Positions 24,713-31,953 of a stretch of 41,761 nt of DNA are shown piece after piece (position 1 is the first letter of the stretch; every line of letters starts with the position of its first letter). The translations under genes and the position numbers were made by a program. Source of the stretch: SHZL01 sp031362985 (GTDB lineage: Bacteria; Pseudomonadota; Gammaproteobacteria; Xanthomonadales; SZUA-36); the NCBI GenBank assembly GCA_031362985.1, contig JANLTO010000141.1, positions 1 to 41,761 of the forward strand, read 5' to 3'. The notes beneath the pieces are model-generated. The model was not told the DNA's origin. It ran no database searches and saw only the letters and a program-made list of their open reading frames with translations.

Positions 24713-25963
24713 TCAGCCCTGAAACTTGCGCAAAACCAGGGTTCCGTTGGTTCCGCCAAAACCGAAAGAGTTGGACAGGGCAATGTCGATATTCATCTCC
24801 CTGGCATGGTGCGGAATGTAATCCAGGTCGCAGCCTTCGCCAGGGTTATCCAGGTTTATGGTCGGTGGCGCAAGGCGGTCCCGCATGGCCAGTATGGTAA
24901 AAATGGCTTCGGCTCCGCCCGCTGCGCCCAACATGTGGCCGGTCATGGACTTGGTGGAGCTGATGGCTACCTTGCGGGCGTATGCACCCAGGGTCGATTT
25001 CACCGCATCGGACTCCGCCAGGTCACCGAGCATGGTGGAAGTACCGTGCGCATTGATGTAGTCCACTTGCTCCGGGTTAACGCCCGCATCGGCCAGTGCG
25101 ATTTTCATGCACCGCGCTGCTCCCTCGCCATCGGCGGGTGGGGCGGTCATGTGATAGGCATCCGCGCTCATGCCGAAGCCGGCCAATTCCGCATGGATGT
25201 GTGCCCCTCTGCGAAGCGCATGTTCCAGTTCTTCCAAAACAACGACTCCGGCGCCGTTGGAAAGTACAAAGCCGTCTCGATCACGATCCCAAGGCCGGCT
25301 AGCCGCGGCAGGATCCTCGTTTCGCGTGGACATGGCTTTAGCTGAAACGAAACCGGCCATGCCGGTCGGGCTGGTCGCATATTCCGCTCCGCCGGCAATC
25401 ATGACATCAGCATCGCCATAACGAATCATGCGCGCCGCCATGCCAATGTTGTGCGTGGATGTGGTGCACGCACTCACGATGGCCATGTTCGGCCCCTTGA
25501 ATCCGTAACGGATGGATAACATTCCACCAATCATATTGACGATGGATCCGGGAATATAAAACGGTGAAACTCGCCTCGCACCCTTGTCGCGATAAATCAG
25601 CATGGTGCTTTCAATCGTGGCAATCCCGCCGATGCCCGAACCAATGGCGCAACCAATACGCTCGCCATTGAGTCCTTCCGCATCCCTGCCCAAGCCAGCG
25701 TGCTCAACGGCTTGTATCCCGGCGGTTATGCCATAGTGCATGAATTTGTCGTAACGCCGCACTTCCTTTTCGTCTATATAGCGCGAAAGTTCCAGGCCAC
25801 GAATTTCTCCCGCTATACGGGTGGACAGCTCGGAGGCATCGAACTCGGTCAGTGGACCGATGCCACTTCGCCCATGGCAAATCGCTTCCCATGATTCGTC
25901 AACGGAATTTCCGACCGGGCAGACCAAGCCCATACCGGTTACGACGATGCGACGTTGTGTCAC
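24713..25963 (-). CDS. fabF: 3-oxoacyl-ACP synthase II (KAS II)
   Basis: FabF condenses malonyl-ACP with growing acyl-ACP and is important for chain elongation and cis-vaccenate formation. The 416-residue product (E. coli 413) has the catalytic Cys166 (VSACTTSTHN), His306 (NAHGTST), Lys338 and His343 (STKSMTGHMLGAAGG). It starts with GTG at 25963, preceded by GAGG at about eight bases. The resulting N-terminus TQRRIVVTGMGLVCPVGN lines up with E. coli. Nine consecutive A residues precede the ribosome-binding site on the coding strand. It lies 108 bases after acpP, with hairpins in the gap. Confidence 0.97.
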   Translation of the reverse strand: MTQRRIVVTGMGLVCPVGNSVDESWEAICHGRSGIGPLTEFDASELSTRIAGEIRGLELSRYIDEKEVRRYDKFMHYGITAGIQAVEHAGLGRDAEGLNGERIGCAIGSGIGGIATIESTMLIYRDKGARRVSPFYIPGSIVNMIGGMLSIRYGFKGPNMAIVSACTTSTHNIGMAARMIRYGDADVMIAGGAEYATSPTGMAGFVSAKAMSTRNEDPAAASRPWDRDRDGFVLSNGAGVVVLEELEHALRRGAHIHAELAGFGMSADAYHMTAPPADGEGAARCMKIALADAGVNPEQVDYINAHGTSTMLGDLAESDAVKSTLGAYARKVAISSTKSMTGHMLGAAGGAEAIFTILAMRDRLAPPTINLDNPGEGCDLDYIPHHAREMNIDIALSNSFGFGGTNGTLVLRKFQG

Positions 25964-25977
25964 AGTGAAAACCTCGA

Positions 25978-26046
25978 TTTTTTTTTGCTAGCTCACAAAC
26001 GGAGCTAATGGAAAGCTGGAGAAATGGCGGCCGGTACTGCCCGGCC
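25978..26046 (-). other. Two hairpins and an A-tract in the acpP-fabF gap
   Basis: On the coding strand after acpP, GGCCGG (26046-26041) pairs perfectly with CCGGCC (26034-26029) across a six-base loop. TAGCTC (26007-26002) then pairs with GAGCTA (25994-25989). A run of nine A (25986-25978) follows just before the fabF ribosome-binding site. Neither hairpin has a U-tract, so simple termination is not indicated. An mRNA-processing or stability element that lets acpP be expressed above its neighbours is a reasonable inference. Confidence 0.4.
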
Positions 26047-26071
26047 AACCCGGTCCGACGATGTGAGTACC

Positions 26072-26305
26072 TCAGACGTTAGCAGTAACGTAGTCAATCG
26101 CCTGCTGCACGCTGGTGATTTTCTCGGCTTCTTCATCAGGAATCTCACACTCGAATTCCTCTTCCAAAGCCATCACCAACTCGACAGTATCCAGGGAGTC
26201 CGCACCGAGGTCGTCAACGAAGGATGCACTGGACGTAACTTCGTCTTCTTTGACTCCGAGTTGCTCGATGACGATTTTCTTGACGCGTTCTTCAATACTG
26301 CTCAT
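26072..26305 (-). CDS. acpP: Acyl carrier protein
   Basis: AcpP carries acyl chains on a 4'-phosphopantetheine attached to a conserved serine. The 77-residue acidic product has that site at Ser37 in GADSLDTVELVMALEEEF and matches the E. coli protein along its length. The ATG at 26305 gives the family N-terminus MSSIEERVKK, with AGAGGA about 11 bases upstream. A longer frame from 26344 adds 13 unlikely residues. It sits between fabG and fabF as in E. coli. The 160-base leader from fabG and the structured 108-base trailer suggest its own promoter and separate mRNA control, although no box pair is convincing. Confidence 0.97.
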   Translation of the reverse strand: MSSIEERVKKIVIEQLGVKEDEVTSSASFVDDLGADSLDTVELVMALEEEFECEIPDEEAEKITSVQQAIDYVTANV

Positions 26306-26465
26306 TTTCGGAATTATCCTCTTTTGTGTGATACAGGGCCGCAATTCTAGTGAAACTATGACTCCGATACCAGCTTATTGCCATTCGGACCAGTATGGTA
26401 CTTACTGCGCGTTTTAGAACCTAATTGCTGTTTATCATATAGATGGAAATAATACTTCGAAATTA

Positions 26466-27212
26466 CTACATGTACATCCCACCGTTAACGTGCAAGGTAT
26501 GACCGGTGATGTAAGCACCGGAAGGCGAAGCGAGAAACGCGACTGCCGCAGCGATGTCCTGTGGCTGCCCAAGCCGCTGCAGTGCAATTCCTTTGAGTAA
26601 CTCATCGCGCTGCGCTTGCTCCATGGCCCGGGTCATGTCCGTATCAATGAAACCGGGCGCAACCACATTGACGGTAATGCCGCGCGAACCCACTTCCCGG
26701 GCAAGGGATCGGCTGAACCCTTCCATGCCGGCTTTGGCGGCGGCATAGTTGGCCTGGCCGGCATTGCCCATGGATGCAACCACGGAGGAAATGCTGATGA
26801 TGCGGCCCAAACGGGCCTTCATCATGCCCCGGAGGCAAGCCCTGCTCAGGCGAAAAACCGATTTCAGGTTGGTGGTAAACACATCATCCCACTCGGCATC
26901 CTTCATCCGCAGCAGCAACTGGTCCCGCGTGATGCCTGCGTTATTAACGAGGATTGTGGGCACACCTGCAGACTCTGACACACTCTGCACCCAATCATCC
27001 GCAGCAAGATCGTGCGTAACATCCAGCACCGCCCCGCGGCATTCCGGGTTTAAGGCGCAAAGCCGTTGGGTGATGGCCAGGCTGCCCTCGGCGCTGGTCG
27101 CGGTACCTATCACCTGCGCTCCCATTTGCGCCAGAGTGTCGGCTATCGCCGCCCCAATTCCGCGACTGGCTCCCGTGACCAGCGCCACCTGTCCCTGCAG
27201 ACTGCGTTCCAT
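26466..27212 (-). CDS. fabG: 3-oxoacyl-ACP reductase FabG
   Basis: FabG is the NADPH-dependent ketoreductase of type II fatty-acid synthesis and belongs to the short-chain dehydrogenase family. The 248-residue product has the cofactor loop TGASRGIG (13-20), NNAG (90-93), and the catalytic residues Ser143, Tyr156 and Lys160 (GQANYAAAK). It ends GGMYM as is usual. The ATG at 27212 follows GGAG at the expected distance and lies two bases after the fabD stop. A longer frame from 27329 runs back through fabD and is rejected. Gene order fabD-fabG-acpP is conserved. Confidence 0.97.
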   Translation of the reverse strand: MERSLQGQVALVTGASRGIGAAIADTLAQMGAQVIGTATSAEGSLAITQRLCALNPECRGAVLDVTHDLAADDWVQSVSESAGVPTILVNNAGITRDQLLLRMKDAEWDDVFTTNLKSVFRLSRACLRGMMKARLGRIISISSVVASMGNAGQANYAAAKAGMEGFSRSLAREVGSRGITVNVVAPGFIDTDMTRAMEQAQRDELLKGIALQRLGQPQDIAAAVAFLASPSGAYITGHTLHVNGGMYM

Positions 27213-27214
27213 TC

Positions 27215-28150
27215 TCAGCTCCACTTCACCAGGGTTTCCTGCATTGTCGCCAAATCCAGCAGGGCCACCGTTTCCGCTTCCCGCACTATGCGGCGATTCA
27301 AGCCCGCCAGGATCTTGCCCGGGCCACACTCCGCAAACCGCCCCACACCCAGGGCAGCTAGCGCCTCGATGGTGTCAGCCCATCTCACAGGTTGCCACAG
27401 TTGTTGCCCCAGGATAACGCGTATGGCCGCAGCACTGGCATGGGCCTGCACGTCAACATTATGCAATACCTTGATTGTGCCTGTGGACAAGTCGGTTATG
27501 GCAAGCGCGTGCGCGAACTCGTCCGCTGCCGGCTGCATCAACGCGCAGTGGGACGGGACACTTACCGCGAGTGCAACAGCGCGTTTGGCTCCGGCTGCCA
27601 GGGCCTGCTCGCATGCCCTTGCGACCGCTGCGCGGTCGCCGGCGATTACAACCTGCCCGGGCGAATTGAAGTTGGCGCAGGAAACCACTTGCCCCTGGGC
27701 TGCAAGCGCACACACCTCCACCAGCGCTGTTTCCTCCAGGCCCAGAATTGCTGCCATGGCTCCGGACCCTGCAGGAGTTGCCGCCTGCATCAGGCGCGCC
27801 CGTTCGGCTACCAGTTGTACCGCGCTGCGAAAATCCACAGAACCGGCCGCCACCAGGGCGCTGTATTCTCCAAGACTATGTCCTGCCATGTAATCAGGCG
27901 TAAACCCGCCAATCGACTGCCATACCCGCCAACATGTAATCCCGGCAGCCAGCATTGCCGGTTGGGTAATTTCTGTCTGGTTCAGCTTTTGGTCCGGGCC
28001 ATTTTGCGTGACGGCCCAAAGGTCGTAACCGAGCACGTCCGACGCCTCGGTAAATGTGTCCTTAACGAGAGCCGACTGCAGCGCCAGTTGCGCCAACATT
28101 CCAACGGATTGCGAGCCCTGGCCAGGAAAAAGAAACGCTGTCTTGGTCAT
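27215..28150 (-). CDS. fabD: Malonyl-CoA--ACP transacylase
   Basis: FabD loads malonate from CoA onto ACP. The 311-residue product (E. coli 309) starts MTKTAFLFPGQGSQ, has the catalytic Ser92 in AGHSLGEYSALV and His201 in VPSHCALM, and the FNSPGQVVIAG stretch. The ATG at 28150 has AGAGG a few bases upstream. An in-frame TTG eight codons earlier overlaps the fabH stop and is less likely. It lies 20 bases after fabH and two bases before fabG. Confidence 0.97.
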   Translation of the reverse strand: MTKTAFLFPGQGSQSVGMLAQLALQSALVKDTFTEASDVLGYDLWAVTQNGPDQKLNQTEITQPAMLAAGITCWRVWQSIGGFTPDYMAGHSLGEYSALVAAGSVDFRSAVQLVAERARLMQAATPAGSGAMAAILGLEETALVEVCALAAQGQVVSCANFNSPGQVVIAGDRAAVARACEQALAAGAKRAVALAVSVPSHCALMQPAADEFAHALAITDLSTGTIKVLHNVDVQAHASAAAIRVILGQQLWQPVRWADTIEALAALGVGRFAECGPGKILAGLNRRIVREAETVALLDLATMQETLVKWS

Positions 28151-28170
28151 TTGCCTCTGGTCCTTGCCGT

Positions 28171-29145
28171 TCAATAGCGAATGAGCGCAGAGCCCCAGGT
28201 GAAACCTCCGCCAAACGCTTCCAGCAGCAGCATATCGCCCCGTTTGATGCGCCCGTCACGGATCGCTTCATCAAGGGCGAGGGGAACCGATGCAGCCGAG
28301 GTGTTGCCATGCCGGTCAACAGTTACCACCACCTGGTCCAGGTTCATATCAAGCATTTTAGCGGTGGCGGCAATGATCCGGTAATTTGCCTGGTGCGGAA
28401 TCAGCCAATCAAGATCGGATTTCTTGAGGTTATTAGCGCCCAGGGTCTCTTCGACCATGCGCCCCAAGGTGCGAACTGCCACCTTGAATACTTCATTACC
28501 CTTCATGATGATCTCTGCCCTGCCTTCATTTCCTTCGATGCCATCAAACCCGCAGGACACTCCAACATTGGTGGCAAGTAAATCGGCGTAGTTGCCATCG
28601 GCATGGATATGCGTGGACAGTATTCCCGGTTCTTCCGACGCTTCCAATACGACTGCCCCGGCACCGTCACCAAACAACACGGCCGTGTCACGCTTGTTCC
28701 AGTTGATCAGTTTCGACAAGGTTTCCGAGCCACAAACCAGCACCCGGCGCGCGTCTCCGCAGCGAATGTACTTATCTGCCACGCTCAGCGCGTACATGAA
28801 ACCGGAACAGGCTGCATTGATGTCCATGCACCCAACATCGCGCAAACCCAGTTGCTTTTGCAACAGGCAGGCTGAACTGGGGAAAATCAAATCAGGTGTT
28901 GTGGTGCCCACGATGAACAAATCAATTTCTTCGGGCTCAATAGCTGCAGCGGCGATGGCCTTGCGGCAAGCTTCAAGCCCCAGGGTGGTTGTGGTTTCGC
29001 CTTCGCTCACAATGCGTCGCTCGCCAATTCCCGTCCTGGACCGGATCCACTCGTCGGTCGTGTCCATGATTTTTTCCAGGTCGCTGTTGGTGACAATGCG
29101 CTCGGGCAATTGGCTACCGGTCCCCATTATTCTTGAGTAAATCAC
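28171..29145 (-). CDS. fabH: 3-oxoacyl-ACP synthase III (KAS III)
   Basis: FabH starts fatty-acid synthesis by condensing acetyl-CoA with malonyl-ACP. The 324-residue product (E. coli 317) has the catalytic triad Cys113 (NAACSGFMYAL), His251 (IPHQANYRI) and Asn281 (HGNTSAASVP). The start is a GTG at 29145 with GGAGG upstream, giving IYSRIMGTGSQLPE, which lines up with E. coli. The GTG overlaps the plsX TGA by four bases (GTGA). Together with the GTG starts of fabF and holB it shows frequent non-ATG starts in this gene train. Confidence 0.97.
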   Translation of the reverse strand: MIYSRIMGTGSQLPERIVTNSDLEKIMDTTDEWIRSRTGIGERRIVSEGETTTTLGLEACRKAIAAAAIEPEEIDLFIVGTTTPDLIFPSSACLLQKQLGLRDVGCMDINAACSGFMYALSVADKYIRCGDARRVLVCGSETLSKLINWNKRDTAVLFGDGAGAVVLEASEEPGILSTHIHADGNYADLLATNVGVSCGFDGIEGNEGRAEIIMKGNEVFKVAVRTLGRMVEETLGANNLKKSDLDWLIPHQANYRIIAATAKMLDMNLDQVVVTVDRHGNTSAASVPLALDEAIRDGRIKRGDMLLLEAFGGGFTWGSALIRY

Positions 29146-30194
29146 GCCTCAGCCTCCAAATGAAAGGCTCTGACTGACGCCTCAATTTTCTCCGGGACAC
29201 GACGCCTTGCTTCTCGCCCTGCCTCCAATATTGCCTGTGTCATGGATTCACAATCTGCGCCACCGTGGCTCTTGAGCACCACGCTTTTCAGACCGAGCAG
29301 TGGCGCACCATTATGCGCAGAGGGATCGAGTTGCGCCATCATTTGCCGCAAGGCCGGTTTTACCAGCATTGCGCCAAGACGGGTGGAAAAACCGGACTGC
29401 AGTGCCGAGTCAAGCCTGGCTGCAAGAAAACGAACCAGCCCTTCACTCGATTTCAAAATAAGGTTTCCTGCAAAACCGTCGCAAACTGCAACATCAACTT
29501 TTCCTGAAAAAATATCGTTTCCTTCAATAAAACCAACATAATTCAGTGGCAGCAGCTTGAGTTGCTGGTGAGCGTCCCGCACCAGTTCGTGACCTTTGCT
29601 GTCTTCATGGCCTACGTTGAGCAGACCAATTCTCGGTTGAGCAATTCCTTCGGCCACCTGAGCGGTTACAGAACCCATTACTGCAAACTGGACCAGTTGG
29701 CGTCCGCTTACGTTCACGTTTGCACCCAAGTCCAAAAGGCCGGTGCGGCCATTGCTGCAGGGAACATGCGCCATCAGCGCGGGGCGCTGAATACCCGGCA
29801 GCAATCCAACGAGCTTGACACCAAGAGTCATAAGAGCAGCGGTGCTGCCACCGCTGACACAAGCATCGGCTTTCCGGTCGGCAAGCAATTGCAACGCCTG
29901 CCACATGCTGCTGTTTTGGCCGCGGCGTAAGACGGACGCAGGCTTGGCATCCGCAGGCAGCACATCTGCGGCGAAATGCGCACGCAAGCGCGGGCCGATG
30001 GCGAATTTGGCATCGGACACAGCGGACTCAATAGCCGTTTGCTGCCCGACCAGGATTATTCCTATCCTGCAGTCGTTGGCAAGTGCGGCAATAGCAGCAG
30101 GGACTGTAACCGCGGGGCCATGGTCGCCACCGTGAACATCCAGGGAAAGGGTTACAAACGACGCGCCGGTATTTTCGAGCGCGGCAACATTCAT
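29142..30194 (-). CDS. plsX: Phosphate acyltransferase PlsX
   Basis: PlsX converts acyl-ACP to acyl-phosphate for phospholipid synthesis. The 350-residue product (E. coli 356) has the typical LSLDVHGGDHGPAVTVPAA opening, VSGGSTAALMTLGVK, LLNVGHEDSKG and CDGFAGNLILKSSEG. The start is uncertain. The ATG at 30194 leaves 11 residues before the core and has a weak ribosome-binding site. A GTG at 30260, two bases after the rpmF stop, would add 22 more residues but fit translational coupling. The stop codon overlaps the fabH start. Confidence 0.93.
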   Translation of the reverse strand: MNVAALENTGASFVTLSLDVHGGDHGPAVTVPAAIAALANDCRIGIILVGQQTAIESAVSDAKFAIGPRLRAHFAADVLPADAKPASVLRRGQNSSMWQALQLLADRKADACVSGGSTAALMTLGVKLVGLLPGIQRPALMAHVPCSNGRTGLLDLGANVNVSGRQLVQFAVMGSVTAQVAEGIAQPRIGLLNVGHEDSKGHELVRDAHQQLKLLPLNYVGFIEGNDIFSGKVDVAVCDGFAGNLILKSSEGLVRFLAARLDSALQSGFSTRLGAMLVKPALRQMMAQLDPSAHNGAPLLGLKSVVLKSHGGADCESMTQAILEAGREARRRVPEKIEASVRAFHLEAEA

Positions 30195-30262
30195 CGCTTC
30201 AGAGGGCAGCAACGCAGCGACCGGGCCAGTCCCGGGCGCAATGCCCGGAACGAGTGGCACGG

Positions 30263-30457
30263 TTATTCTTCAGTAATCACGACGGTTTTGTCGTCGATCA
30301 CCTTGCGGCCCCGGTAATATCCTTCCGGACTTACGTTATGGCGCAGGTGGGTTTCACCTGTTGTCGATTCCACTGATAACGTTGGCGCATTGAGCGCATC
30401 GTGTGAACGTCGCATGCCTCGTGTAGAGGGTGTCTTACGACTTTTTTGCACAGCCAT
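30263..30457 (-). CDS. rpmF: 50S ribosomal protein L32
   Basis: The 64-residue basic product reads MAVQKSRKTPSTRGMRRSHD at its start and has the HLRHNVSPEGYYRGRKV core, as in other gammaproteobacterial L32 proteins. It lacks the two CxxC pairs of the zinc-binding form, so it is the zinc-independent type. The ATG at 30457 follows GGGAG by eight bases. It lies between yceD and plsX, the conserved order that couples ribosome assembly to lipid synthesis genes. Confidence 0.96.
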   Translation of the reverse strand: MAVQKSRKTPSTRGMRRSHDALNAPTLSVESTTGETHLRHNVSPEGYYRGRKVIDDKTVVITEE

Positions 30458-30518
30458 GTTTAATACTCCCAATCAAAAAAATGTCCATTCCAATAAATAG
30501 CGCCTTGCTGCCGACGCC

Positions 30519-31097
30519 CTACGTACGTTGTTTCTTCGGTTCTTCGGCCTGCCTGTCCTGCGAATGCCCGGTTTGTTTTCTGGCCAGCTGCTCCGCCAGG
30601 CCGGCGAATGGTTGCCTGACAGGCTCCTTTCTCGCTGCAGCTAACAAATCTTCGGAAGCGCCTACCAGGAATTGTGCCGCATCCAACCGGTGATTCCTTG
30701 GTACCTGGGGCAAAGCCAGGATCAGTTCGTCTTCCACCAGGTCAAGCAATGCCAACCTTCCATGCTGGACCAGGACTGGTTCATAGCTTTCCGGCAGCTC
30801 TGCTTCCTCAGCAATGTCTCCAATTACACCCAATGTCGAACTGCGCTGGATTGATTCTGTGTAGGGCTCCAGGCTAAGTTGGCACTGCAATACCAGTTCG
30901 GCCTGGACTTCGATCTGAATAGTGACCCTGGCCTGCTGATCAAATTCAAAATCCGCGCTGAATCGGGCCTCACCGGCGGCGTCGGCCAACAGTGGCGCCA
31001 ATCGCTGCATTTTTGCAACGGGCATGGTACCTTCGTACCGTCTGCGGCCTTCTGCTGCTTTCCTGGGATCAAGCCAGTCTGGGTACTCCAATGACAT
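30519..31097 (-). CDS. yceD: 23S rRNA accumulation protein YceD (DUF177)
   Basis: The 192-residue product belongs to the DUF177/YceD family, which is required for normal 23S rRNA levels. The start MSLEYPDWLDPRKAAEG is followed by the beta-rich core FDQQARVTIQIEVQAELVLQC and the acidic VEDELILALPQVPRNH segment. The C-terminus is basic and low in complexity (RKQTGHSQDRQAEEPKKQRT). The ATG at 31097 has GGAG at about seven bases. An in-frame upstream start at 31202 would place translation ahead of the predicted promoter and is rejected. It heads the rpmF-fab operon and diverges from yceF. Confidence 0.93.
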   Translation of the reverse strand: MSLEYPDWLDPRKAAEGRRRYEGTMPVAKMQRLAPLLADAAGEARFSADFEFDQQARVTIQIEVQAELVLQCQLSLEPYTESIQRSSTLGVIGDIAEEAELPESYEPVLVQHGRLALLDLVEDELILALPQVPRNHRLDAAQFLVGASEDLLAAARKEPVRQPFAGLAEQLARKQTGHSQDRQAEEPKKQRT

Positions 31098-31128
31098 TGC
31101 CCGCTCCGCTACGTTCCCATCCCGATTC

Positions 31129-31156
31129 AGTATAAAAACACGCTTGCCCAAGCCAA
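31129..31156 (-). promoter_or_regulatory. Predicted sigma-70 promoter of the yceD-rpmF-fab operon
   Basis: On the minus strand TTGGCT (31156-31151), a 16-base spacer and TATACT (31134-31129) precede the yceD ATG by 31 bases. The -10 matches five of six consensus positions and the -35 three or four. This is the best box pair in the yceD/yceF divergent gap. Confidence 0.55.
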
Positions 31157-31223
31157 TATCTGAAACTTTTGATGCAAGACACCAGCTGACTGCCCAACGC
31201 AAACCGGTTATTTTACAACATAA

Positions 31224-31820
31224 ATGCCAAGACAGTCACATGAAAGAGAATTAATTCTGGCCTCGACCAGTACCTACCGGCGAGCTTTGCTGGATCGATT
31301 GTGCATTCCGTTCACTGTATACGGGCCGGCTATTGATGAATCTCCCTTGGCTGGCGAGTCAGCAATTGCATTGACGCAAAGGCTCGCATTGGCCAAAGCA
31401 CTGAACATAGCCCGGAAATTCCCGGGGGCCGTGGTAATCGGCAGTGACCAGGTGGCCGAATACGCGGGAAACATCATCGGCAAACCTGGCACCGCAGAAA
31501 ACGCTGTCCGCCAATTGCTGGGATTTAGCGGACAAGTAGTGACATTTCACACCGCAATCGCGGTGGTTTGCCTTTCCTCACCGTTCAGTCAAAATGCTCT
31601 GGACCGCACTGAAGTACGATTCAGGCAGTTGTCGGAGGGCGAAGTCCGCAGGTACGTCGCCCTCGACCAACCTTATGACTGCGCCGGTTCCTTCAAGTCT
31701 GAAGCGGCAGGTCCGGTCCTGATGCAGTCCATGACAACCCGGGATCCTTCGGCTATCGTTGGCCTGCCATTGATTGCACTTTCCCACGCGCTGCAGGCAG
31801 CGGGTTTTCAGCTGCCCTGA
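31224..31820 (+). CDS. yceF: Maf family nucleotide pyrophosphatase YceF
   Basis: Maf proteins hydrolyse modified nucleoside triphosphates; the YceF subgroup prefers 7-methyl-GTP. The 198-residue product has LILASTSTYRRALLDRL at the N-terminus, the catalytic GSDQVA motif with its general-base Asp, IGKPGTAENAVRQL and the YDCAGSFKSEAAGP stretch. It is divergent from yceD, as in E. coli. The ATG at 31224 is only about 22 residues from the conserved arginine pair, which fits the family. No strong promoter is seen on this strand, although TTGATG and TACAAC are possible elements. Confidence 0.93.
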   Translation: MPRQSHERELILASTSTYRRALLDRLCIPFTVYGPAIDESPLAGESAIALTQRLALAKALNIARKFPGAVVIGSDQVAEYAGNIIGKPGTAENAVRQLLGFSGQVVTFHTAIAVVCLSSPFSQNALDRTEVRFRQLSEGEVRRYVALDQPYDCAGSFKSEAAGPVLMQSMTTRDPSAIVGLPLIALSHALQAAGFQLP

Positions 31821-31904
31821 CGTCAGCCCAACAGCGGGGTTATGCGATCGATGTCAGGCGGCGGCCTTGCCGGGCCATCCCGGTCGCGTGCGACTGCATT
31901 GATC

Positions 31905-31913
31905 TGGCATAAT
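31905..31913 (+). promoter_or_regulatory. Possible extended -10 promoter before the beta-oxidation operon
   Basis: TGG-CATAAT resembles an extended -10 element (TGn plus five of six -10 bases), 40 bases upstream of the ATG at 31954. No good -35 is present. Flanking TCTG and CAGA form an inverted repeat around it (31903-31918) that could be an operator, but it does not match a regulator site I can name with confidence. Confidence 0.3.
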
Positions 31914-31953
31914 CAGACTTTCATTCCATACCGTACCGTACGGAGTCAGGATC

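Noticed and set aside
27066..28177. Plus-strand open frames of 275 and 261 residues opposite fabD and fabG
   Set aside because: The conserved FAS genes on the minus strand explain the region; the antisense frames have no homologous features.
31936..31949. Short tandem ACCGT-like repeat before the beta-oxidation operon
   Set aside because: It is too short to support an operator, and I could not match it to a known regulator site.
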